A DNA stretch of 18,993 nucleotides from Synergistales bacterium (GTDB lineage: Bacteria > Synergistota > Synergistia > Synergistales > Aminobacteriaceae), in the NCBI GenBank assembly GCA_025997935.1, contig BNVG01000030.1, positions 1 to 18,993 of the forward strand, given 5' to 3'. A program made the translations under genes and the position numbers. The first letter of the stretch is position 1, and each line of letters starts with the position of its first letter. The notes beneath the pieces are model-generated. The model did no database searches. It was not told the DNA's origin and saw only the letters and a list, made by a program, of their open reading frames with translations. Shown piece by piece: positions 1 to 7,183 of the stretch.

Positions 1-893
1 CGGGAATAGGTAGCCGTTACGGCGGGATGAAGCAAATAGACCCGGTCGGCGCAAACGGCGAGCTGATAATCGACTATTCGATATATGACGCTGTACAAGC
101 CGGTTTCGAGAAAGTCGTGTTCATCATCACGCGCGCCATTGAGCCCGACTTCATGGAAGTTATCGGGAACAGGGTCGCGCGTTATGTCAAGACCGAATAC
201 GCGTATCAGGACCTGAACGACATACCTAAAGGATACAAACTCCCGGACGGCAGGGTAAAACCGTGGGGTACGACCCAGGCGGTTCTTTCGACGAGACGCA
301 TGGTGAAGGGGTCGTTCGCCGTCATCAACGCAGACGATTTTTACGGGGCTTCCGCTTACAGGGTAATTTATGAATGGCTGTCCAGCGCAAGACGCGAGGA
401 TGGCAAACTGCATTTCGCGATGGTCGGTTACAGAATAGAGAACACCGTCCCCGAAACCGGCGGCGTCGCGAGGGGAATATGCGAAGCTGACGAATCGGGA
501 TTTTTGACGAGCGTTGTCGAGCGTACTCTTGTTGAAAAAGCCAAGGAGGGAGCGCGTTTTTCGGAGGACAAGGGCGAAACGTGGCGCGCCATTCCGGCGG
601 GGACTTTAGTCTCGATGAACTTCTGGGGCCTTAACGAGGGGTTTTTCAAGGCGGCGGAGGACGATTTCCCGGGCTTTCTTGACGCCGGCCTCGGGTCTAA
701 TCCGCTGAAATGCGAATATCTGCTACCCAGCGAAATTGGCAAACAACTGAAGGACGGCGTCGCCGACGTGAAGGTTTTAGGGAGCCTCGACACCTGGCGC
801 GGCGTCACATACAAGGAAGACCGCCCCGGCGTGATGGCCGCCATAGAGAAACTACACTCGGAAGGAGTTTATCCCAAGCCCCTTTGGAGATAG
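1..893 (+). CDS. Sugar-phosphate nucleotidyltransferase (5' partial)
   Basis: The reading frame is open from the window edge, so the gene starts upstream. The eight codons before the first internal ATG (position 27) encode GIGSRYGG, part of the nucleotide-binding loop GxGSRyGGxKQ of nucleotidyltransferases. Position 27 is therefore not the start, and only the first dozen or so residues are missing. About 296 residues are visible. They include KQIDPVGANGE after the loop and INADDFYG (about residues 100-107 from position 27), which carries the Asp pair expected to bind metal and sugar nucleotide. Family members transfer a nucleotidyl group to a sugar phosphate or similar acceptor in the cytoplasm, often for cell-surface polysaccharide. 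The acceptor cannot be told from the sequence. The gene ends just before a strong terminator and converges on ilvD. The family is confident; the exact reaction is unknown. Confidence 0.85.
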   Translation, partial: GIGSRYGGMKQIDPVGANGELIIDYSIYDAVQAGFEKVVFIITRAIEPDFMEVIGNRVARYVKTEYAYQDLNDIPKGYKLPDGRVKPWGTTQAVLSTRRMVKGSFAVINADDFYGASAYRVIYEWLSSARREDGKLHFAMVGYRIENTVPETGGVARGICEADESGFLTSVVERTLVEKAKEGARFSEDKGETWRAIPAGTLVSMNFWGLNEGFFKAAEDDFPGFLDAGLGSNPLKCEYLLPSEIGKQLKDGVADVKVLGSLDTWRGVTYKEDRPGVMAAIEKLHSEGVYPKPLWR

Positions 894-901
894 CGACCAA
901 G

Positions 902-944
902 AAATCAAAAGAGGCTTGCGTATATCGCAAGCCTCTTTTGATTT
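902..944. terminator. Bidirectional rho-independent terminator
   Basis: A perfect 19-bp inverted repeat (902-920 and 926-944) has a 5-nt loop, TATAT. The outer stem is A/T-rich and leaves a U run on either strand. It starts 8 bases after the stop of the nucleotidyltransferase gene and lies 60 bases past the ilvD stop on the other strand. It can serve both convergent transcripts. Confidence 0.93.
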
Positions 945-1004
945 TTGAAAAACGGCTGTGTTCATAGCTTCATAAAAACAGGCCTGTAATAACGCTTTTC
1001 GTGT

Positions 1005-2693
1005 TTACGATTTACCACGTAGCCCGTTGTAGCGCATGACCGCGCCGCTGCTTGCGGAGCTTACTTGACTCGCGTAACGCGCGAGCCAGCCGCCGCTCAC
1101 GTTGGAGGGGTGAGCGGCGAGGCTTTTCGCCCTCGCCGCGAGCTCTTCGTCAGACACCTTTACGTCTATTTTGTGGGCGGGAATGTCTATGTCGATAACG
1201 TCTCCCTCCCGGATTAGGGCGATGGCCCCTCCCTCGGCGGCCTCGGGCGACACGTGCCCTATGGAGGCCCCGCGCGACGCGCCCGAAAAACGACCGTCCG
1301 TGATGAGCGCCACGGATTTGTCGAGTTGCATACCGGCGAGCGCGGATGTGGGGGAGAGCATCTCGCGCATACCGGGGCCGCCTTTCGGCCCCTCGTAGCG
1401 GATGACGACTATGTCGCCCGCGACGATTTTCGAGCCGTATATAGCCTCTATCGCCAGTTCCTCGGAGTCGAACACCCGAGCGGGGCCTGAGTGGGTCATC
1501 ATCTCGGGCGCGACGGCACTCTGTTTGACCACGCAGCCGTCACGCGCGATATTGCCCCACAAAACGGCTATGCCGCCTGTCTTGCTGTAGGGGTTGTCCA
1601 ACGGGCGGATAACCTCGGGGTTTTTATTGACCGCCCCCTTGACGTTTTCGGCGATTGTCCCGCACGTAGCGGTTATCGCGGAGCCGTCCAAAAGGCCGGC
1701 CTTGGCGAGCTGGCTCATGATGACCGAGAGGCCGCCCGCCTCGTGAAGATCCTGCAAGTGATGAGTTCCGGCAGGGTTGAGACGGCACAGGTTCGGGACG
1801 GAGCCGCTGACGTTGTTTATAGTGGTCAGATCTAAGGCCACTTCCGCCTCGTTGGCTATGGACAGGAGATGCAGTACGCTGTTCGTGGAGCATCCTAAAG
1901 CCATATCGACGGCGAGGGCGTTCTTTATGGATTTTTCGTTGATGATGTCGCGCGGTTTTATGTCGCGTTGCAGCAGCTCCATCACCTTCATGCCGGCGCG
2001 CTTCGCGAGGTGCGTCCTGGCCGCGTGAACGGCCGGTATTGTGCCGTTTCCGGGGAGCGCTATGCCGATGGCCTCCGACAGGCAGTTCATTGAATTGGCC
2101 GTGTACATACCGGCGCAGGAGCCGCAGCCCGGGCATGACGACTCTTCGGTTTGCCGGAGCTCGTCCGCGTCCATCAATCCGGCTTTGTACGCGCCTACCG
2201 CCTCGAAGTTCGTGTTGAGGTTGATGGTTTTGCCGTCGCGCCTGCCTGCCAGCATCGGGCCGCCCGAGACGAGGACGGAGGGGATGTTGAGCCGCGTCGC
2301 GCCCATGATCATCCCTGGGACGATTTTGTCGCAGTTGGGAATCAGAACGAGCCCGTCCATGCAGTGCGCCATAGCCATAGTCTCGACCGAGTCGGCGATA
2401 AGCTCGCGGGAGGCGAGCGAGTATTTCATGCCGCCGTGCCCCATTACGATGCCGTCGCATACTCCGATAACGGGCATTAATATCGGCGTTCCGCCCGCCA
2501 TATAAACGCCGGCCTTAGCGGCCTGCGCCAGTTTGTCGAGATGAATGTGCCCCGGAACAATTTCGCTGAAAGCGTAGATTATCCCGATAAGCGGACGGTT
2601 TATCTCCTCTTGTGTGAAACCGCAGGCATAGAACAAAGAGCGGTGCGGAGCGCGGTCCACTCCCTGAGTGACGGTATGGCTTCTCAATTTCAT
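1005..2693 (-). CDS. ilvD: Dihydroxy-acid dehydratase family protein (IlvD/Edd)
   Basis: The 562-residue product matches the full length of dihydroxy-acid dehydratase, which converts 2,3-dihydroxy-isovalerate or 2,3-dihydroxy-3-methylvalerate to 2-oxo acids in valine and isoleucine synthesis. Visible motifs are [10 protein letters not shown] (79-88), NCDKIVPGM (120-128), [16 protein letters not shown] (187-202) and [11 protein letters not shown] near the C-terminus. By family knowledge, C121 and C193 are iron-sulfur ligands and D80, D122 and K123 bind Mg. The first cluster Cys of [2Fe-2S] members is Gly48 here (EIVPGH), as in the oxygen-sensitive E. coli enzyme. The usual Asn-Ser before that motif is Tyr-Ala (residues 40-41). 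The ATG at 2693 has AGGAGG 9 bases upstream. The gene lies 60 bp downstream of the TRAP permease gene dctM on the same strand and is probably co-transcribed. That leaves a sugar-acid dehydratase role possible. Confidence 0.9.
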   Translation of the reverse strand: MKLRSHTVTQGVDRAPHRSLFYACGFTQEEINRPLIGIIYAFSEIVPGHIHLDKLAQAAKAGVYMAGGTPILMPVIGVCDGIVMGHGGMKYSLASRELIADSVETMAMAHCMDGLVLIPNCDKIVPGMIMGATRLNIPSVLVSGGPMLAGRRDGKTINLNTNFEAVGAYKAGLMDADELRQTEESSCPGCGSCAGMYTANSMNCLSEAIGIALPGNGTIPAVHAARTHLAKRAGMKVMELLQRDIKPRDIINEKSIKNALAVDMALGCSTNSVLHLLSIANEAEVALDLTTINNVSGSVPNLCRLNPAGTHHLQDLHEAGGLSVIMSQLAKAGLLDGSAITATCGTIAENVKGAVNKNPEVIRPLDNPYSKTGGIAVLWGNIARDGCVVKQSAVAPEMMTHSGPARVFDSEELAIEAIYGSKIVAGDIVVIRYEGPKGGPGMREMLSPTSALAGMQLDKSVALITDGRFSGASRGASIGHVSPEAAEGGAIALIREGDVIDIDIPAHKIDVKVSDEELAARAKSLAAHPSNVSGGWLARYASQVSSASSGAVMRYNGLRGKS

Positions 2694-2729
2694 AGTGAAT
2701 TTCCTCCTAATTTTCTAACAACCGGTAAA

Positions 2730-2746
2730 GGCGGCCTTGGGCCGCC
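2730..2746 (-). terminator. GC-rich hairpin between dctM and ilvD
   Basis: A perfect 7-bp inverted repeat (GGCGGCC / GGCCGCC) with a 3-nt loop begins 7 bases after the dctM stop, in the direction of transcription. It is followed by only three U residues, so it is a weak or partial terminator at best. It may reduce read-through into ilvD or protect the 3' end of the TRAP message. Its function is inferred. Confidence 0.45.
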
Positions 2747-2753
2747 CGATTCA

Positions 2754-4037
2754 TTAAAGGGAGCCGTACACTAAAGCCGGAAGGAAGAGCGAGATTTGAG
2801 GGATGTACGTGACGAGCAAAAATACGAGGATGAGAGCTATGATCATCGGTATTATGGGGCGGCTGATTTGCTCAAGAGACAGGCCGGTGATTGCGCTCGC
2901 GACGTATATGTCAATAGCCACAGGAGGCGTGGCCATGCCTATGGCAAGCCCCACAGTGACGATCATCCCGAAGTGGATGAGGTTGCCGCCGAGGCTCAGT
3001 ATGGCCGGCAGGAAAATCGGGGTCAGTATTATGAGCGCGGAAGCCGTCTCCATGAACATACCGGCGATAAGAATAATCACAATTATCACGAGGTAGACCA
3101 TGAACGGGACTCCGCCCGTCGCGCTGAGCATCGCGCTCGCTATTTTATCGGGTATCTCGTAAAACGCGAGCTGCCAGCCGAAGAACTTCGAGGTGGCTAT
3201 GATGAACATTATGAGCGAGCTCGTCACGCCCGCGTTCACCACCAAGCGATAGACCTTCTTGGCGTCCATCGCCTTATATATGAACACCGCGACGAAAAAC
3301 GAATAGACGACGGCCACGGCGGCGGCCTCCGAGGGCGTGAAGTAGCCGGAGAATATCCCGCCCAATATCAGTACGGGCGTCATGAGCCCCCAGAGCGCGT
3401 TCAAAAACAACCCGAACTTGACGCGGCCGCTAACCGGCTCGCTCGCCGGATAACCGCGCTTGCGGGCGATATAGAGGGCGTAGGCTATGAGTATTCCGCC
3501 CATAAGAAAGCCGGGTATGAAACCGGCCATGAAGAGTTTACTCACCGGAACCCCTGAGATGACCGCGTAGAGCACCATCGGTACGCTTGGCGGTATTATG
3601 ACGCCTATCGTGCCGGAGGCCGCTATGAGAGCGGCGGAGAAGTCGAGGTCGTAGCCCTTTTTCTTGAGTTGAGGCAGGAGAGCCGAGCCGACGGCGGCCG
3701 TGGTCGCGGCCCCGCTGCCGGATATGGCGGCTATGAACATCGAGGCCACGATGGAGACGATGGATAGCCCGCCCCTGATACGCCCAAGCGTGGCCTCGGC
3801 GAACGCTACGATACGGTCGGATATTCCCCCCTGCGCCAGAATGTCCCCGGCGAGCACGAAGAATGGCACCGCCACGAGCGAGAAGGAACTGACGCCTGAG
3901 AAGAGCGTCTGAGGCATGGCCTCGAGCGGCATATCGGACAGCACATGGACTATCAGGGCCGAGAAGCCGATGGAAAGAGCTATCGGAACCCCGAACACGA
4001 GCAGCAGCAGAAACGATACTATCAGCGTCACGCCCAT
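2754..4037 (-). CDS. dctM: TRAP transporter large permease (DctM family)
   Basis: The product has 427 residues, the usual length for DctM, and is strongly hydrophobic throughout with about a dozen predicted membrane segments. The N-terminus (GVPIALSIGFSALIVHVLSD), the stretch FFVLAGDILAQGGIS, and GSGAATTAAVGSALLPQLKKKGY with SGTIGVIIPPSVPMVLY after it are typical of the family. DctM forms the sodium-coupled transport channel and works with DctQ and the periplasmic binding protein to import organic or sugar acids. Its ATG directly abuts the dctQ stop codon (4038-4040) with no gap, so the two are probably translationally coupled. A GAGAGGGG stretch inside the dctQ end can serve as ribosome binding site. 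The substrate is not deducible. Confidence 0.95.
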   Translation of the reverse strand: MGVTLIVSFLLLLVFGVPIALSIGFSALIVHVLSDMPLEAMPQTLFSGVSSFSLVAVPFFVLAGDILAQGGISDRIVAFAEATLGRIRGGLSIVSIVASMFIAAISGSGAATTAAVGSALLPQLKKKGYDLDFSAALIAASGTIGVIIPPSVPMVLYAVISGVPVSKLFMAGFIPGFLMGGILIAYALYIARKRGYPASEPVSGRVKFGLFLNALWGLMTPVLILGGIFSGYFTPSEAAAVAVVYSFFVAVFIYKAMDAKKVYRLVVNAGVTSSLIMFIIATSKFFGWQLAFYEIPDKIASAMLSATGGVPFMVYLVIIVIILIAGMFMETASALIILTPIFLPAILSLGGNLIHFGMIVTVGLAIGMATPPVAIDIYVASAITGLSLEQISRPIIPMIIALILVFLLVTYIPQISLFLPALVYGSL

Positions 4038-4547
4038 TTACGCGTTCCCCTCTCCGCTTCGAAACAGCTTCTCGATATGGCTCAGCAGATGCAGAATGAC
4101 TATCGCGCCGGTAATCGGGAAGACCGCGTACATGTAGCTCATGGATATGGGTATAGACGACGCGAGCTGCGCGCTCTGGTTTATGCAAAGCACGGCCCCG
4201 TACCAGGCCAGCGCGCCAAAGAAGGCGACGCCGACCAGATCTATGGCGGCAAGCGTCACCTTTTTAATGGCTTTCGGCAGCGCTTCGATGAGAAAGTTGA
4301 CCGCTATGTTCGCTCCTCGCTTGAACGCGACGGTGGAGCCGAGGAACGACGCGAACACGAGGAGGAAGCATGCTACCTCCTCCGACCAGGTAAGCGCCTT
4401 GAACCAAAGCCTGCACACGATTTGCAGAATAGTGATAAGCGTCATAAGGGTAAGGGTGATGAAGAGCCCGGCCTCGCACAGGTAATTTACGCGGTCGCTT
4501 AGGGCTCCCAGAAGGGAGCCCCCGGCTGCGTTGTTATCGTGACTCAT
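4038..4547 (-). CDS. dctQ: TRAP transporter small permease (DctQ family)
   Basis: The 169-residue product has about four hydrophobic segments. It carries the DctQ motif around ALTWSEEVACFLLVFASFLG, in which the Trp-Ser-Glu-Glu stretch is characteristic. I place the start at the ATG at 4547, 7 bases after the dctP stop, giving MSHDNN. The same frame stays open to 4616, but the longer version would overlap dctP by 62 bases and carries an atypical polar leader. The ribosome binding site is weak. DctQ stabilises DctM and docks the binding protein in the inner membrane. A strong hairpin lies within the first codons (4502-4521). Confidence 0.92.
   Translation of the reverse strand: MSHDNNAAGGSLLGALSDRVNYLCEAGLFITLTLMTLITILQIVCRLWFKALTWSEEVACFLLVFASFLGSTVAFKRGANIAVNFLIEALPKAIKKVTLAAIDLVGVAFFGALAWYGAVLCINQSAQLASSIPISMSYMYAVFPITGAIVILHLLSHIEKLFRSGEGNA
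4502..4521 (-). promoter_or_regulatory. mRNA hairpin at the start of dctQ
   Basis: A perfect 8-bp inverted repeat (GGGCTCCC and GGGAGCCC) encloses a 4-nt loop. In the message it starts 26 nt downstream of the dctQ start codon. No U run follows, so it is not a terminator. A stable stem here could protect the upstream dctP message or slow translation of the permease genes. This role is inferred. Confidence 0.45.
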
Positions 4548-4554
4548 TTCAGCT

Positions 4555-5526
4555 TTACTTCGTGTCCAGAATGGCTTGGATAATTTCTTTTCCGTACTGA
4601 ACCTCATACTTGTCATATACGCTCTTTACCGCGTCACGGAAGAGCGCTATGTCCGGCTCCGTCACCTGCATACCCTTGTCCTTCAGCGACTGGAGCCACG
4701 CGGCCTCGCTCTCGTTGTCGACGTCGCGGTTGTACTTCGCCGCCGCGTCCGCGCTCTCCTGCACGACCTTCTGCTGGTCGGGCGTGAGCTTGTTCCACGT
4801 CCTGAGACTCATCATTATGACGTTGGGGGCGTAGGCGTGGCGGGTTATCGAGAGGTATTTGTTGGATTCGTTGATGTTGTAGGCCGCGATGACGTTCAGG
4901 GGGTTCTCCTGTCCGTCTATCGTTCCCTGCTGAAGCGCCGTCAAGGCCTCGGTCCAGGCCATCGGCACCGCGTTGGCTCCGAGGGCCGTGAAAGAGTCGA
5001 TGTAGATGGGGTTCTGCATGACGCGTATTTTGAGGTCTTTCATGTCGTCCGGCTTTGCGACGGGACGCTTGCTGTTCGTCAGGTTTCTGAAACCGCGCTC
5101 GCCGTAGGCGAGGGTCTTCCAGCCCTGTCCCTCCATGTCCTTCTTGAACTTGTCGCCTATCGGGCCGTCGAGCACCTTGTACGCCTGTTCAGGATTGGAG
5201 AAGAGGAACGGCAGGTCGAGAACGCCGAAGCCGGGAAGGAAGTTTATTATTGGCCCTCCGGTGATGATGCCCATGTCCACAGTGCCCATTTTGAGGCTTT
5301 CCAGCAGGTTGCGCTCGTCCCCGAGCTTGGCGTTCGGGAATATCGTCACAGTCACCGCGCCGCTTGTTCCGGCCTCGACGAGCTCCTTGAACTTCAGCGA
5401 CGCCTTGTGAAACACGTCTTCCTCGTTGATAGCGTGCCCGAGTTTTAGATTGACGGCGGCAAACCCCTCGCTTGCCATTAAACACAGCGCAACTGCCAAA
5501 GCAAAAACAACTGAGCGTTTTCTCAT
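4555..5526 (-). CDS. dctP: TRAP transporter solute-binding protein (DctP family)
   Basis: The 323-residue product begins with a clear signal peptide (basic MRKR, a hydrophobic core, likely cleavage near GFAA, residues 21-24), so it is periplasmic. The family features are present: KLGHAINEEDVFHKA near the mature N-terminus, GERGFRNLTNSKRP (142-154), KIRVMQNP with the conserved Arg168 that usually binds a substrate carboxylate, and GTIDGQENP (201-209). It captures the solute and delivers it to DctQM. The ATG at 5526 has GGAGG 9 bases upstream. It is the first gene of the operon dctP-dctQ-dctM-ilvD and is divergent from tctC. The retained Arg argues for a carboxylate-bearing ligand, but its identity is unknown. 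Confidence 0.94.
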   Translation of the reverse strand: MRKRSVVFALAVALCLMASEGFAAVNLKLGHAINEEDVFHKASLKFKELVEAGTSGAVTVTIFPNAKLGDERNLLESLKMGTVDMGIITGGPIINFLPGFGVLDLPFLFSNPEQAYKVLDGPIGDKFKKDMEGQGWKTLAYGERGFRNLTNSKRPVAKPDDMKDLKIRVMQNPIYIDSFTALGANAVPMAWTEALTALQQGTIDGQENPLNVIAAYNINESNKYLSITRHAYAPNVIMMSLRTWNKLTPDQQKVVQESADAAAKYNRDVDNESEAAWLQSLKDKGMQVTEPDIALFRDAVKSVYDKYEVQYGKEIIQAILDTK

Positions 5527-5648
5527 AGTACAGCGCCTCCACGGATTGTCTCGACGCGGCTGGAAGGCTCGCGACGGATTTTTTGAATTAACGTAATTAT
5601 GTCAGATAAGAGCGAAAAAATCGAGCGGATTTTCTTGCTTCTTTCGGC

Positions 5649-5676
5649 TTGATATTCTAAACTAAATTAAAATATT
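5649..5676 (+). promoter_or_regulatory. Candidate sigma-70-type promoter for tctCBA
   Basis: TTGATA at 5649-5654 is followed after 16 bases by AATATT at 5671-5676, inside an A/T-rich stretch. It sits about 57 bases before the tctC start. The match to consensus is moderate and the -10 element is weak. No convincing promoter was found for dctP on the opposite strand, although the 206-bp gap must contain one. Confidence 0.35.
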
Positions 5677-5693
5677 CGGGCATTTTCGAATAT
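5672..5693. promoter_or_regulatory. Inverted repeat, likely operator between the transporter operons
   Basis: ATATTCG (5672-5678) and CGAATAT (5687-5693) form a perfect 7-bp inverted repeat with an 8-bp spacer. The 22-bp size and symmetry are typical of a dimeric repressor or activator site. It overlaps the candidate -10 of tctC and lies between divergent operons, so one regulator could control both. No regulator gene is adjacent. Confidence 0.5.
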
Positions 5694-5732
5694 GTTTTCA
5701 GAAAACTATTATCTAAGGGGAGGGCTTTTTGA

Positions 5733-6698
5733 ATGAAGAAGTGTGCGAAGTTGTTTGCTGTTATTTTCGTTTTGGCTTTGATCGTTGGCGGCGGGACGGC
5801 TCAGGCGAAGTACCCGGAGCAGCCGATAACTCTCATTTGCCCGTGGGCGGCCGGCGGCGGCACGGACGCGGTGGCTCGCATCGTGGCTACGCTGATGCAG
5901 AAGGACTTGGGCGTGCCTGTCAACGTAACGAACCGCACGGGCGGCAACGGCGTGGTGGGACATCAGGCCATTCTCTCGGCCAAGCCTGACGGCTACACCA
6001 TCGGCCTTGGCACAGCTGAGCTTGGAATGCTGCACTGGACGGGACTCACCAAGTTCACGGCCGCTGACTTCAATCCCATAGGCTGCGTCAACATGGACGC
6101 GGCGGCCATCACCGTTCCGGCTAATGGCTGGAAGGATTACGCCGCTCTTATGAATGACGTCAAGGCCGGGAAGGGCAAACTCACGGCTTCCGGCACGGCG
6201 GTGGGCGGTATATGGCACCTCGCTATGGAAGCGTGGATCGTTGGGGCGGGCCTTCCGATCGGCCAGGTTCGCTGGATACCCACCGAGGGCGCAAACCCGG
6301 CCCAGCAGGAACTTCTGGCGGGCGGCGTGGATATGGTGACTTGTTCTTTGCCGGAGGTTATAGCCCTTGTCGACGCCGGAAAAGAGAAAATCTTAGCCTA
6401 CATGGGAGACGAGCGCACGCCTAAGTACCCCGATGTCCCGACGCTCAAAGAATTAGGCGTACCCGTGACGGTCGGAACGTGGCGCGGAGTCGTCGCCCCC
6501 AAGGGCATACCTACCGAGATAACCGACATCCTCGAGGCTTCGCTGAAAAAGGCCATCGACAGCAAGGAGTTCATCGAGTTTATGGCGAGCAAAAACTACG
6601 GCGTAAAATATATGCCTTCGAAGGAATGGGGCGAGTTCATGATAGCGGCCGATGAGCAGTTCGGATCGGTCATGAAGGCGGCAGGATTGGCAAAATAG
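5733..6698 (+). CDS. tctC: Tripartite tricarboxylate transporter binding protein (TctC/Bug)
   Basis: The 321-residue product has a signal peptide ending near TAQA (about residues 22-25). The family fingerprint of Bug-type periplasmic binding proteins follows: ITLICPWAAGGGTDAVARI (mature N-terminal region), VPVNVTNRTGGNGVVGHQAI, and AKPDGYTIGLGT. The glycine-rich AAGGGTD loop and the PDGYT motif shape the carboxylate-binding cleft in this family. The ATG at 5733 is preceded by AAGGGGAGGG. The gene begins a compact operon with tctB and tctA and is divergent from the TRAP operon. Family members bind citrate, other di- or tricarboxylates, or unrelated acids, so the name does not establish the substrate. 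Confidence 0.94.
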   Translation: MKKCAKLFAVIFVLALIVGGGTAQAKYPEQPITLICPWAAGGGTDAVARIVATLMQKDLGVPVNVTNRTGGNGVVGHQAILSAKPDGYTIGLGTAELGMLHWTGLTKFTAADFNPIGCVNMDAAAITVPANGWKDYAALMNDVKAGKGKLTASGTAVGGIWHLAMEAWIVGAGLPIGQVRWIPTEGANPAQQELLAGGVDMVTCSLPEVIALVDAGKEKILAYMGDERTPKYPDVPTLKELGVPVTVGTWRGVVAPKGIPTEITDILEASLKKAIDSKEFIEFMASKNYGVKYMPSKEWGEFMIAADEQFGSVMKAAGLAK

Positions 6699-6706
6699 GC
6701 GTATTC

Positions 6707-7171
6707 ATGCGATTCAATAACATCGTCATAGGCATAGCCGCCATACTCAGCGGCTCTTTCATATTTGTCTACTCACAGTCCTTCCCCAGCTTGGGCGATG
6801 GGCGTCCCGGGGCTTCGCTGTTTCCAATGGTTCTGAGCGTCCTGCTCGTCATCGTGGGGCTTGTTCAAATCCCAAGCGGCGTAAAGAACGTAAAGAACAA
6901 AGAGCCGCTCTTCACGAGACTGCCGGAGTTTGACCTGCAAGGTTTTTGCAACTTCTTGGTCGTCGTTATGTGCGTGATGTTTTATATTTACGCGTCCGAT
7001 TCCCTCGGGTTCCTCATTACGTCGTTTTTGGTGGTGTTTATAATGACCTTGACGCTGCGCGCGCGCGTAACGGTGAGCATAGCGGTGGCTGTCGGCGCGA
7101 CGCTTTGCATTTATCTCATGTTCGGCAAAATGCTGATGGTGCCGCTTCCCGTCGGGTTGCTTTCCTTCTAA
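6707..7171 (+). CDS. tctB: Tripartite tricarboxylate transporter small membrane protein (TctB)
   Basis: The 154-residue product has four predicted membrane segments (near residues 5-25, 38-55, 80-100 and 110-150). Its N-terminal pattern, SQSFPSLGDGRPGASLFPMVLS, is typical of TctB (the Pro-Gly-x-x-x-Phe-Pro motif). TctB is the small, poorly conserved membrane partner of TctA. The start at 6707 lies 8 bases after the tctC stop and has a weak ribosome binding site, so coupling to tctC translation is likely. Confidence 0.9.
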   Translation: MRFNNIVIGIAAILSGSFIFVYSQSFPSLGDGRPGASLFPMVLSVLLVIVGLVQIPSGVKNVKNKEPLFTRLPEFDLQGFCNFLVVVMCVMFYIYASDSLGFLITSFLVVFIMTLTLRARVTVSIAVAVGATLCIYLMFGKMLMVPLPVGLLSF

Positions 7172-7183
7172 GGGGCAGCGGGT

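Noticed and set aside
2796..3557. Long plus-strand ORFs antisense to dctM, dctP and the fused redox gene
   Set aside because: They mirror the strong codon bias of the real minus-strand genes, are rich in Arg, His, Asp and Tyr, and show no family motifs.
4038..4616. Longer dctQ starting at 4616
   Set aside because: This start overlaps dctP by 62 bases and adds a polar leader unlike DctQ. The ATG at 4547 fits the spacing and the protein family.
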